In this document: positions 7,134 through 15,378 of the stretch, piece by piece | Layout: every line of letters starts with the position of its first letter | Numbering within the stretch: the first letter of the stretch is position 1 | Assembly (NCBI GenBank): GCA_903854235.1 | Contig: CAINVV010000131.1 | Location: 1-35,217 of the forward strand | Length of the DNA stretch: 35,217 nucleotides | From: an uncultured Bacteroidia bacterium | GTDB taxonomy: Bacteria > Bacteroidota > Bacteroidia > Bacteroidales > Prolixibacteraceae | Direction of reading: 5' to 3' | The notes under the pieces: generated by a model | Seen by the model: the letters and a program-made list of their open reading frames with translations, nothing else | Told to the model about the DNA's origin: nothing | Databases searched by the model: none | Position numbers and translations under genes: made by a program

Positions 7134-9869
7134 ATGGAAGCAATTGGACTGTTTCTTTTGAAATCAGCCGCATGGCTGACCGGTTTCGCGCTGGTATACC
7201 TGCTGCTGCTGCGCAACGAAAGGTATTTCAGGCTGAACAGGATCTTCCTGCTAGCCGGTATCATCGCCTCGCTGCTCTTTCCTTTTTATACGTTTCATTA
7301 CGCAGTTGTCCTTCCTTCTCTGCCAACTGACTCGGCTTTCGTCGGTGACCTGATGGTGGGAGGTGTCGTTACCGATCAACCGGCAGTGCCTTTCTATTAT
7401 TGGATCTACCTCGCCGGGATGCTCCTCTTTCTGTTGCGGCTCCTCTTTCAGACGTGGAAGATCATCCGCAAATTGCGGAAAGCCGGCCACGAACAGACCG
7501 GTGCCGTCAAGCTGGTGCGCACAGCCGATTATGCCTCCTCGTTCTCCTTTTTCTCCTACGTGTTTGTCAATCCTTCCACCTCGGCACACGAAATGAGGGA
7601 GATCATGAACCACGAGCAGGAACACATCCGGCAACGCCACTGGTTGGATCTGCTGCTGGTCGAGCTGGTCTGCATCGTCCAGTGGTTCAATCCACTGGCC
7701 TGGGTGTATGCCCATCTGGTCCGGCAGAACCACGAATACCTGGCCGATGAACGTGCCCTGGCGACCACTGCCGATCCGGTTATTTACCAGGCAGCCTTGT
7801 TGAACCAGCTGTTGGGAGCTCCTGTTTTCAGGCTCACCAACTCATTCAGCTATTCACTAAACAAAAAAAGATTTAAAATGATGAAAAAGAAAATAGATTC
7901 CCCTTTCAGAAAACTGAAAATGTTGGTGGTATTGCCGCTTGCCGCGATGCTGTTTTATGCCTTTGCCGCGCCGGATTACCATTACGCAACTGAAAATACC
8001 AGCGAAGCACCCCAGGAAAAGACCCTGGACGTCAAGGGCCAGGTGCTAAAAAGTGAAGGCCATCCCCTGCCGGGAACCTCCGTGATCCTGAGAGGTTCCA
8101 CGATGGGAACGATTACCGATCAGGAGGGTAATTTCCTGATGAAGGGAATTCCTGCGGATGGGGAGTTGGTCTTCTCCTTTGTTGGATTCCAGTCCAAGGT
8201 TCAAAAAGTGACAGCCAAACCGATGAAAATTGTCCTGAATGGCGAAAAAGTAGCCCTCGACCAGGTCACCGTGGTTGGATATGGAGCAACACCCCCGCCA
8301 CCACCACCACCTCCGCCTCCAGCGAATTTTATGGATGGTTCCAATCCTCCGCTGATTCTCCTCGATGGTGTATTAATTTCAAAGGCAGAAATGGACAAGA
8401 TCAGTCCGGAAACCATCGAATCGATTAATGTGCTGAAGGATAAAGCCAATACCGAAATATATGGGGAAAAGGGAAAGAACGGGGTGGTTTTAATCAAATC
8501 CAAGGGCCAATTCGCAAATAAGTCAGACTCGCAAGTAAATTCGGATAAAAAGGCCGAAATATTTGGGGCTGATAAGGACAATCCTCCCTTGTATTTTGTG
8601 GATGGAGTCCTGACAGACCCCAAGGATCTCGGTCAGACCAAACCCGATATGATTGACAATATCTCCGTTTTAAAAGGGAAAACAGCCACCGATTTGTACG
8701 GAGAAAAGGGAAAGAATGGTGCAGTCTTTATTTATACCAAGGCAAAAGCAGCGAGTCAGGCAGGCAAGGGGGTTCCCTATTCTGCAGATAAAACTGAAAA
8801 TCAAGATGGGTTGCTGGTTTTCAGGGTTGTAGAGGAGATGCCCGAATTCCCTGGTGGGGAGCAAGCCCTGAGGAATTTTATTGGCAGCAACATTAAATAC
8901 CCGGATTATGCGGTCAAGAAGAATTTGCAGGGAACCGTATTTATCACTTTTGTAGTAAAATCGGACGGAACCGTAGGGAATGCCAAAGTGGTAAGAGGGG
9001 TGGATGCTTCTTTGGATCAGGAAGCGTTGCGGGTGGTGAACCTGATGCCTGCCTGGAAGCCGGGCAAACAAAAAGGGCAAGCGGTAAATGTGGCCTATAC
9101 AATTCCCGTACAATTCAAATTGGATGGCGACAAAATTGCCAAAGTGGCATTGCCTCAATTTGAAAATGTTCCCCAACAAAGGCCCGATGGCGTTTATATC
9201 GTAGTGGAGGAGATGCCCGAATTCCCAGGAGGAGAACTGGCATTGAGGGATTTCATTGTACACAACTGTAAATATCCTGCAGCTGCCCTGAAAGACAGCA
9301 TCCAGGGAAAGGTATTTGTTACGTTTGTCGTGAAGGCTGATGGAACCGTTGGAGATGCCAAAATAGCCAGGGGAGTTGATCCCTTGCTTGATCAGGAGGC
9401 CATCCGGGTAGTAAGTTCTTTGCCAGCCTGGAAACCCGGCAAAAACAAAGGGAAAGAGGTGAGCGTATCCTATACCGTTCCTGTGAAATTTGCCCTGGAC
9501 GATGGAAAGCAAATGAAGACACCCCGTATGGTACCAACCATCGTTCCGGATAAAAATGTTTTTGTTGTTGTGGAAGAGATGCCGGAATATCCCGGTGGAG
9601 CGGACGAGTTGCGCAAATTCATTGCCACTTCGATCAGATATCCTGTTGAGGCCGTTAAGGACAAGGCACAAGGAAGAGTATACGTTTCCTTTGTGGTCAA
9701 TAGCCTTGGAAAAATTGAGAAGGCAAAAATTGAAAGGTCGGTTCATCCTGCATTGGATGCAGAAGCGATCCGGGTTGTCAACCAGATGCCCGAATGGAAA
9801 CCCGGCAAGCAGCATGGCGAAGCGGTGAATGTGCAATATACTATTCCAATCGAGTTCAAGCTGCAATAA
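7134..9869 (+). CDS. BlaR1-like M56 membrane metalloprotease fused to carboxypeptidase-regulatory, plug-like and three TonB C-terminal domains
   Basis: The ATG at 7134 lies 1 base after the repressor stop; the frame stays open further upstream but would overlap blaI, so this start (911 residues) is chosen. Residues 1-110 have three membrane segments. The zinc protease motif HEQEH is at 160-164 with a downstream NHEYLADERA (200-208), followed by a fourth hydrophobic segment (about 265-285). Then come a carboxypeptidase D regulatory-like domain (KGQVLKSEGHPLPGTSV...GFQSKV), ten prolines (387-396), two plug-like repeats each ending YGEKGKNG, and three TonB_C domains starting near residues 565, 690 and 812 with the shared motif VVEEMPE(F/Y)PGG. 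It probably senses an envelope signal and may contact TonB-dependent receptors. Three TonB domains in one chain is unusual. Confidence 0.88.
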   Translation: MEAIGLFLLKSAAWLTGFALVYLLLLRNERYFRLNRIFLLAGIIASLLFPFYTFHYAVVLPSLPTDSAFVGDLMVGGVVTDQPAVPFYYWIYLAGMLLFLLRLLFQTWKIIRKLRKAGHEQTGAVKLVRTADYASSFSFFSYVFVNPSTSAHEMREIMNHEQEHIRQRHWLDLLLVELVCIVQWFNPLAWVYAHLVRQNHEYLADERALATTADPVIYQAALLNQLLGAPVFRLTNSFSYSLNKKRFKMMKKKIDSPFRKLKMLVVLPLAAMLFYAFAAPDYHYATENTSEAPQEKTLDVKGQVLKSEGHPLPGTSVILRGSTMGTITDQEGNFLMKGIPADGELVFSFVGFQSKVQKVTAKPMKIVLNGEKVALDQVTVVGYGATPPPPPPPPPPANFMDGSNPPLILLDGVLISKAEMDKISPETIESINVLKDKANTEIYGEKGKNGVVLIKSKGQFANKSDSQVNSDKKAEIFGADKDNPPLYFVDGVLTDPKDLGQTKPDMIDNISVLKGKTATDLYGEKGKNGAVFIYTKAKAASQAGKGVPYSADKTENQDGLLVFRVVEEMPEFPGGEQALRNFIGSNIKYPDYAVKKNLQGTVFITFVVKSDGTVGNAKVVRGVDASLDQEALRVVNLMPAWKPGKQKGQAVNVAYTIPVQFKLDGDKIAKVALPQFENVPQQRPDGVYIVVEEMPEFPGGELALRDFIVHNCKYPAAALKDSIQGKVFVTFVVKADGTVGDAKIARGVDPLLDQEAIRVVSSLPAWKPGKNKGKEVSVSYTVPVKFALDDGKQMKTPRMVPTIVPDKNVFVVVEEMPEYPGGADELRKFIATSIRYPVEAVKDKAQGRVYVSFVVNSLGKIEKAKIERSVHPALDAEAIRVVNQMPEWKPGKQHGEAVNVQYTIPIEFKLQ

Positions 9870-9892
9870 TATTTTTTCCATAACTTTTGCAA

Positions 9893-9923
9893 GAGGCCGT
9901 TTCAGTTTAGCTGGGGCGGCCTC
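9893..9923 (+). terminator. Possible terminator hairpin after the M56-TonB gene
   Basis: GAGGCCG (9893-9899) pairs with CGGCCTC (9917-9923) around a 17-base loop. The T-run after it is short (CTTTG), so it is a weak or non-classical terminator. It lies 24 bases after the stop codon. Confidence 0.45.
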
Positions 9924-10048
9924 CTTTGTGACCAAGTCTGATCAAATTTAACCACGTTGTGGTTTTAAAAGGTTATGTGGAAGATTTTGTTGTTAATTTT
10001 TGATTTATATTTAAACGATAAAACTCATATCTATTTTTCTTAAAAAGC

Positions 10049-11308
10049 ATGAACTCCAGGGAAAATCTTCAAAAAACACTGTATCACAGACAACCCGACC
10101 GACTGGTGGTCGATTTTGGCGGAACTTCGGTGACGGGCATTCACTGTCTGGCGGTGAAAAACCTCCGTCGCCATTTCGGGCTGAAAGAGATTCCCGTGAA
10201 GGTGGTCGAACCTTTCCAGATGCTCGGGGAGGTGGATGACGAGCTGCTCGAAAGGATGGGAGCCGATCTGGTGGGCGCCTATGGAATCAACAACCTGTTC
10301 GGAATTGCCAACAACGAATGCGAATGGAAATTGTATACCACCAACTGGGGACAGAAGGTGCTTGTGCCCGTTGACTTCAATACCACCCAGGATGCCGATG
10401 GCAGCACGCTGATCTATCCTGCCGGGGATACCTCCCTGGCACCCTGTGCACGCTTACCAAAAGCCGGATACTTCTTTGATGCGATCATCCGTCAGGAGCC
10501 CATTGAAGATGATCAACTGAATCCGGAAGATAATCTCGAAGAGTTTGAACCTGTCACGAACGAAACGCTCGATTATTGGGAAAGGACGGTGGCTGCCTTG
10601 GCCACCAAGGGGAAAGGCATCATCGCCAGTCTGGGGGGTACCGCATTGGGCGACATCGCCCTGGTTCCGGGTATGCAGCTGAAGAAACCAAAGGGGATCC
10701 GGGATGTGGCCGAGTGGTACATGAGCACCGTTGCCAGACCCGATTATGTGCACGCCATCTTCGAAAAGCAGACGGAACTTGCTATTGCCAATTTCGCCAA
10801 AATCTACCAAAGAATTGGCAACAAGATCGATGCAGTTTTTATATGCGGCACCGATTTCGGCACGCAGGTCTCCACATTCTGTTCTCCGGAGGAATTTAAA
10901 GAATTGTATCTTCCCTATTACCGGAAAATAAACGACTGGATGCACCAAAATACGGAATGGAAGAGTTTCAAGCACTCCTGTGGTGCCGTCGAGACCTTCA
11001 TGCCCCTTTTCATCGAGGCAGGGTTCGACATCATCAATCCGGTTCAGATCAATGCCTATGGAATGGATCCGCAGCATTTGAAAAATACCTATGGGAAAGA
11101 GCTGGTATTCTGGGGTGGAGGAGTGGATACCCAAAAGATGCTCTCTTTTGGAACTCCTGCCGAAGTAAAAAGGCAAGTGCTCGAAAATTGTGATATTTTT
11201 GCCAAAGAGGGAGGATTTGTTTTCAATACGGTGCACAACATTCAGGCCAACGTGCCTATCGAAAATCTGGTCGCGATGCTGGATGCCATCCATGATTTCA
11301 ATGGCTGA
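10049..11308 (+). CDS. Uroporphyrinogen-decarboxylase-family protein (methyltransferase-like)
   Basis: This 419-residue protein has the URO-D fold pattern: MNSRENLQKTLYHRQPDR at the start, FGTQVSTFCSPEEFKELYLPYYRKI in the middle, KHSCGAVETFMPLFIEAGFDIINPVQ and FWGGGVDTQKML near the end. The HSCG motif fits the zinc site of corrinoid-dependent methyltransferase relatives (MtaA/CmuA type), and the typical N-terminal heme-pathway URO-D signature is not seen, so a role in methyl transfer or demethylation of a small compound is more likely than heme synthesis. No corrinoid protein gene is adjacent. An AraC-type regulator follows after 37 bases and may control it. Confidence 0.82.
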   Translation: MNSRENLQKTLYHRQPDRLVVDFGGTSVTGIHCLAVKNLRRHFGLKEIPVKVVEPFQMLGEVDDELLERMGADLVGAYGINNLFGIANNECEWKLYTTNWGQKVLVPVDFNTTQDADGSTLIYPAGDTSLAPCARLPKAGYFFDAIIRQEPIEDDQLNPEDNLEEFEPVTNETLDYWERTVAALATKGKGIIASLGGTALGDIALVPGMQLKKPKGIRDVAEWYMSTVARPDYVHAIFEKQTELAIANFAKIYQRIGNKIDAVFICGTDFGTQVSTFCSPEEFKELYLPYYRKINDWMHQNTEWKSFKHSCGAVETFMPLFIEAGFDIINPVQINAYGMDPQHLKNTYGKELVFWGGGVDTQKMLSFGTPAEVKRQVLENCDIFAKEGGFVFNTVHNIQANVPIENLVAMLDAIHDFNG

Positions 11309-11345
11309 ATGCAGGCCCTCAACTTTCTGGTAAGGTAAAAAACAG

Positions 11346-12173
11346 ATGGATCAATTATTCGACATACAGAAATTCAGCAACCAGGATGCAGCCAAACTGG
11401 ATGCAACGCCCAACGAGCCGCACCAGCACGAATGGGAAGAGCTGCTGGTTGGTCTGGAGGGAGAGCTGGATCATTTCATCGACTTTAAATCCTCTTTGTT
11501 TTCGGCACCACTCATTAGTTTTATTACCAAAGGCAAGATTCACAGGGCCAAGCCGAGAGCAAAGGCGGGAAACCTGGATATCTGGCTGATCCGGTTCAAG
11601 AGCGAGTTCATTCCGGAGACGACCTTTCAGTTGTATGCCTGGTACCACGACCACGCGACGCTTGAATTTCCGAAGGGGCTTTGTTTCGAGCGGATGAACC
11701 AGTTATGTTTGATGATGTACAATGAGGTGCGGCAGGCAACCCCGGATTTTTCCGTGATCCGGCATCTTTTGAGTGCCCTTTTCACCATGATTGAATCCGA
11801 ACGAAGGCGGATGGAACCACAGCCGCTCAACCAGAAGAACCAAAACATCACCTTCCGGAATTTTTTGCAGATTCTGGAGGAGAATTTTCACAGGTCGGAA
11901 GGGGTCGATTTTTATGCCGGAAAATTGTTTATGTCCTCCCGAAACCTGAACCTCATCTGCCAAAACATCCTCCAGCAAAGTGTCTCCGAAATCATTGAGA
12001 CCAGAAAGCTGATTGAGGCGAAGAATCTCCTGATCTCAACGGACAAGACCATTTCCGAGATTGGCTATGAGCTGGGATACAACGAGAAAGCCTATTTTAC
12101 GACGGTCTTCAAACGGAAATCAGGGCAGACCCCGACAGAATTTCGCGAGGAGATGAAAACATTGATTTCCTGA
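11346..12173 (+). CDS. AraC-family transcriptional regulator
   Basis: This 275-residue protein has an N-terminal cupin-like sensor half (HQHEWEELLVGLEGELDHF, about residues 27-45) and a C-terminal AraC double helix-turn-helix. The first HTH is around GVDFYAGKLFMSSRNLNLICQ, with a joining helix SVSEIIETRKLIEAKNLL, and the second is ISEIGYELGYNEKAYFTTVFKRKSGQTPTEFRE, which matches the family signature well. It follows the URO-D family gene and may regulate it or the genes further downstream; the ligand is unknown. Confidence 0.9.
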   Translation: MDQLFDIQKFSNQDAAKLDATPNEPHQHEWEELLVGLEGELDHFIDFKSSLFSAPLISFITKGKIHRAKPRAKAGNLDIWLIRFKSEFIPETTFQLYAWYHDHATLEFPKGLCFERMNQLCLMMYNEVRQATPDFSVIRHLLSALFTMIESERRRMEPQPLNQKNQNITFRNFLQILEENFHRSEGVDFYAGKLFMSSRNLNLICQNILQQSVSEIIETRKLIEAKNLLISTDKTISEIGYELGYNEKAYFTTVFKRKSGQTPTEFREEMKTLIS

Positions 12174-12224
12174 ATTCACAACACATTTTCCCAAAAGTGT
12201 TACCGTTGAAGGGGTGGGTAGGCC

Positions 12225-12232
12225 CATCTTTG
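12225..12232 (+). promoter_or_regulatory. Possible -7 box of the YceI gene
   Basis: CATCTTTG matches seven of the eight positions expected in TAnnTTTG and is 30 bases before the chosen ATG; a TTG at 12206-12208 is 16 bases upstream, slightly closer than usual. The assignment is tentative. Confidence 0.35.
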
Positions 12233-12262
12233 TACCATCATAATTTTAATAAAAATTCAAAG

Positions 12263-12805
12263 ATGGAAACGACAAAAACAAAATGGGGTATCGACCCTGT
12301 TCACAGCGAAATAGCCTTCAAAGTAAAGCACCTGATGATCACCAACGTAAAAGGGGTGTTCAAGGAGTTTGACGCAAGCATCTACACCACTGGCGAGGAT
12401 TTTATGACCTCTGAAATTGATTTCTGGATGAATCCTGCCTCCGTCGATACGGGCGTCGCAGACCGGGATGCACATCTGAAGAGTGCAGATTTCTTCGATG
12501 TGGAGAATTTCAAACAGATCCATTTCATTGGAAACAGTTACGAAGCTGTGGATGACGACGGAAGCTATGAATTGTATGGAGAACTGACCATCAAGGAGGT
12601 TACCAGACAGATCAAGCTGGATGTTGAATTCGGAGGAGTGGCAAAAGACCCCTGGGGAAACGAAAAGGCGGGTTTTACCATCAACGGAAAGTTCAACCGC
12701 AAGGATTTCGGCCTGACCTGGAATGCCGCACTGGAAGCCGGTGGCGTGCTGGTAGGCGAAGAGGTGAAAATCAGTTGTGAAGTGCAATTGGTGAAACAAT
12801 CCTGA
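12263..12805 (+). CDS. YceI-family lipid-binding-like protein
   Basis: The ATG at 12263 (METTKTKWGIDPVHSEIAFKV) is preferred over an in-frame codon at 12197 because it puts the family's starting motif W-x-ID-x-x-HS-x-I-x-F at the N-terminus and leaves room for the possible promoter. The 180-residue protein shows the typical YceI pattern: VKHLMITNVKGVFKEF, the ADRDAHLKSADFFD loop, YELYGELTIKEVTRQIKLDVE, GFTINGKFNRKDFGLTWN and VGEEVKISCEVQLV. YceI proteins are lipocalin-like barrels binding isoprenoids or amides; many are periplasmic, but this one has no signal peptide and is probably cytoplasmic. Confidence 0.92.
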   Translation: METTKTKWGIDPVHSEIAFKVKHLMITNVKGVFKEFDASIYTTGEDFMTSEIDFWMNPASVDTGVADRDAHLKSADFFDVENFKQIHFIGNSYEAVDDDGSYELYGELTIKEVTRQIKLDVEFGGVAKDPWGNEKAGFTINGKFNRKDFGLTWNAALEAGGVLVGEEVKISCEVQLVKQS

Positions 12806-12838
12806 AAAATTAATTCCTTTACTTTGTGAATCCTTCGT

Positions 12839-12876
12839 GGTGACTTCGTGGCGAAAAAAATTGCTACAAAGTCACC
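12839..12876. repeat. Inverted CTTxGTG-type repeat, likely bidirectional hairpin
   Basis: GGTGACTTCGTGGC (12839-12852) and GCTACAAAGTCACC (12863-12876) form a stem of 13 paired positions out of 14 when a G-U pair is allowed, with a loop containing seven A's. It belongs to the same family as 6514-6548 and 30517-30605. Placed 33 bases after the YceI stop, it could act as a terminator. Confidence 0.6.
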
Positions 12877-12940
12877 GAGCCATGAACGTATCTATAAAAT
12901 GTATTTTGCAACCTGTTATGATTATACAGGATGATATAGA

Positions 12941-13834
12941 ATGGAAAGAAAGAATTTTTTAAAAAGTCTGGTCTTAGCACCTTTAATTGGTTCAGCCATG
13001 AAACTCGACGCATTGAATAAAATAGCAAGATCCGGGGATAACACCGCACAAATGCCGGCACTCTTCCTGGGGCATGGTTCTCCGATGAATGCCATCGAAG
13101 AGAATGAATTTGTAGCGGGATGGCGGGAAGCTGGAAAGGCCATTCCAAGGCCAAAAGCCATCCTGTGCATCTCGGCCCATTGGGAGACGCGCGGCACGCT
13201 GGTCACAGCCATGGAAAATCCGCCAACCATTCACGACTTCGGGGGATTTCCGCAGAAACTGTACGAAGTGGAGTATCCTGCACCTGGGAGTCCGGAACTT
13301 GCGATGGAGACCCAGAAGACCCTAACCAAAACGGAAGTTGGTCTTGATCTGAAATGGGGGCTCGATCACGGCTGCTGGAGTGTGGTGAAACACCTTTACC
13401 CGGAGGCAGATGTCCCGATCATCCAGATGAGCCTGGACTATTATCAGACACCCCAGGCCCATTATGACCTGGCAAAGGAGCTGGCATCTCTGCGAAGGAA
13501 GGGAATCCTGATTGTAGGTAGCGGCAACCTTGTGCACAACCTGGGTCGGGTAGCCTGGGACAAACTGAACGAAATTGGATATTCCTACGACTGGGCTACC
13601 GAAGCCAACGAGAAGATGAAGAAATTCATCCTGGAAGGCGACCACAAACAGCTGATCGATTACAAATCGCACGGTCGCGCCTTCGACCTGGCAATTCCGA
13701 CTGCGGAACATTTTCTGCCGCTTTTGTACATTCTGGCACTGAAAGAGGAAAACGAAGAGGTGGCCATCTTCAACGACAAGGCCGTAGCTGGTTCATTAAC
13801 CATGACTTCGGTAAAGATTGGGATGAACAACTAA
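12941..13834 (+). CDS. ygiD: LigB-type extradiol dioxygenase, YgiD/DODA family
   Basis: This 297-residue protein belongs to the class III extradiol ring-cleavage dioxygenases (4,5-DOPA dioxygenase type). Family motifs are visible: ALFLGHGSPMNAIE, LCISAHWETRGT, PPTIHDFGGFP, WGLDHGCWSVVKHLYP, LIVGSGNLVHNLG and PTAEHFLPLLY; the conserved histidines expected to hold the metal and act in catalysis are all present. Compared with YgiD it has about 35 extra N-terminal residues, starting MERKNFLKSLVLAPLIG, which look like an export leader of the type seen on Bacteroidota redox proteins, but without a twin arginine. The natural substrate of this family in bacteria is unclear. Confidence 0.88.
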   Translation: MERKNFLKSLVLAPLIGSAMKLDALNKIARSGDNTAQMPALFLGHGSPMNAIEENEFVAGWREAGKAIPRPKAILCISAHWETRGTLVTAMENPPTIHDFGGFPQKLYEVEYPAPGSPELAMETQKTLTKTEVGLDLKWGLDHGCWSVVKHLYPEADVPIIQMSLDYYQTPQAHYDLAKELASLRRKGILIVGSGNLVHNLGRVAWDKLNEIGYSYDWATEANEKMKKFILEGDHKQLIDYKSHGRAFDLAIPTAEHFLPLLYILALKEENEEVAIFNDKAVAGSLTMTSVKIGMNN

Positions 13835-13881
13835 TCTTGCCTCTGTTAAATTTTATTGGACCTGAAAATTTGTTGGGTCCT

Positions 13882-13914
13882 AATCCTGCCAAGCAAAAAA
13901 TGGCAGGATTTTTT
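13882..13914 (+). terminator. Rho-independent terminator after the dioxygenase gene
   Basis: A perfect 10-bp stem, AATCCTGCCA (13882-13891) with TGGCAGGATT (13901-13910), has a 9-base A-rich loop and is followed by TTTT. It lies 47 bases after the stop codon. Confidence 0.9.
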
Positions 13915-14002
13915 AGCACTTTTTGGAATTCTTTGGTCACTTTCCAAATGGATCGTTGAGAGATTAATCTGTATATTTCATAATCATCAAGAATTAATTC
14001 GA

Positions 14003-14010
14003 TACTTTTG
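14003..14010 (+). promoter_or_regulatory. -7 promoter box of the MFS gene
   Basis: TACTTTTG fits TAnnTTTG and lies 65 bases before the ATG at 14076. No clear TTTG is found at the ideal -33 distance, so the assignment is moderate. Confidence 0.42.
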
Positions 14011-14075
14011 TCTCCGTATCCGGAAACCAACCCCATTTTGTAAGATTGGTTTCCCTGTTTTCTCATAGTTTTTTA

Positions 14076-15266
14076 ATGACAAGCAATACCCTTCCAAATA
14101 TCCACCCGACAGAAATCGTCCCCAACAGAAAACGCATCCGCCTGGCCGTTGCGATGGTTTATTTCAGCATGGGACTTGGCTTCTCCTCCTGGGCGAGCCG
14201 CATTCCGGACATCAAAACGGCGCTTCAACTGAACGATGCGATGTTTGGGACCATCCTGTTTGCTTTGCCTGTGGGCCAATTTCTGATGATGCCCTTCTCC
14301 GGCAAACTGGTGACCCGTTTTGGCAGTCACAAGGTGCTGCCGTTTGCCCTTCCGGCCTATACCATTGTGCTGAGTCTGATCGGACTGGTTCAGACTGGCT
14401 GGCAATTGGCGCTCGCACTCTTCCTGTTTGGCATCTTCGGCAACATGTGCAACATCTCCGTCAATACCCAGGGTGTAGCAGCCGAGAAAATTTACCAGCG
14501 CTCCATCATGTCCTCTTTTCACGGGGGATGGAGTGTTGCCGGGTTTACCGGTGCGTTGATTGGCATCGCCATGATCAATCTGCACATTCGTCCATTTTGG
14601 CACTTTGTGACCATCATCCTGGTGGTCTGGACCATCGTCTGGATCAATTACCCCTTTTTGGTACGGAGCAAGCACAGGGAGAAACCAGGAGACCCCAAGC
14701 GCAAGATGTTCAGCAAACCGGACGGGGTGCTCCTTCAGCTGGGAATCATCGGCTTTTGCAGCATGGCCAGTGAAGGGGCCATGTTCGACTGGAGTGGCAT
14801 CTATTTTAAGGATGTGGTGCATGCTCCGGCCTCGTTGGTAGTACTGGGTTATACTTCTTTTATGGTGATGATGGCCTCCGGAAGGTTCGTGGCCGATTAT
14901 ATTGTTACGAAAATTGGCAGAAAGAGGTTGATGCAGATTTGCGGAGTATTGATTTCTACCGGACTCTTTACTGCAGTATTCTTTCCCTTCTTGATTTCCT
15001 GCGTTTTGGCCTTTATGCTGGTAGGATTAGGAGTTTCATGCATGGTCCCATCAGTCTACAGTGCTGCTGGGAGGCATTCGAAAGTTCCGACCGGTATTGC
15101 CCTGGCCACGGTATCCAGCGTTAGCTTCCTCGGCTTTTTGATGGGGCCTCCCTTGATTGGCTACATCTCGCAAGCTGCGGGACTAAGGTATTCCTTTGCT
15201 GTCATCGGGGTTTTTGGACTAGGAATAACCCTTCTGGTATCCAGGGTAAAGGCGTTGCAGAATTAA
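14076..15266 (+). CDS. Major facilitator superfamily transporter (YbjJ-like)
   Basis: The ATG at 14076 (MTSNTLPNIHPTEIVP) gives 396 residues and is preferred to an in-frame TTG at 14046. About twelve hydrophobic segments alternate with short loops. RIPDIKTALQLNDAMFGTIL at the end of helix 1, the GKLVTRFGSHKVLP loop after helix 2 (MFS motif A) and SSFHGGWSVAGFTGALIG in the N-terminal half resemble the YbjJ/fucose-permease-like branch. The substrate cannot be predicted. The gene stands alone between the terminator at 13882-13914 and the aroB promoter. Confidence 0.88.
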   Translation: MTSNTLPNIHPTEIVPNRKRIRLAVAMVYFSMGLGFSSWASRIPDIKTALQLNDAMFGTILFALPVGQFLMMPFSGKLVTRFGSHKVLPFALPAYTIVLSLIGLVQTGWQLALALFLFGIFGNMCNISVNTQGVAAEKIYQRSIMSSFHGGWSVAGFTGALIGIAMINLHIRPFWHFVTIILVVWTIVWINYPFLVRSKHREKPGDPKRKMFSKPDGVLLQLGIIGFCSMASEGAMFDWSGIYFKDVVHAPASLVVLGYTSFMVMMASGRFVADYIVTKIGRKRLMQICGVLISTGLFTAVFFPFLISCVLAFMLVGLGVSCMVPSVYSAAGRHSKVPTGIALATVSSVSFLGFLMGPPLIGYISQAAGLRYSFAVIGVFGLGITLLVSRVKALQN

Positions 15267-15338
15267 CTAGGTTTGGCCACCCCGTTTTTGCGAATCCTTC
15301 AAAAGCAATTGACAGCATATTTCCCTACAAAATTCTTT

Positions 15339-15346
15339 TAACTTTG
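15339..15346 (+). promoter_or_regulatory. -7 promoter box of aroB
   Basis: TAACTTTG is an exact TAnnTTTG match 33 bases before the aroB ATG, the usual distance. A convincing -33 box at 19-21 bases is not seen. Confidence 0.5.
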
Positions 15347-15378
15347 CCCCTTAGTGTCACAAGAATCCGTTTTTCAAT

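Noticed and set aside
8670-9935. 421-residue open frame on the minus strand
   Set aside because: It lies antisense to the TonB domains of the M56-TonB gene, whose motifs are clear, and its own residues show no domain.
10454-11293. 279-residue minus-strand open frame
   Set aside because: It is antisense to the URO-D family gene and has no recognisable motif.
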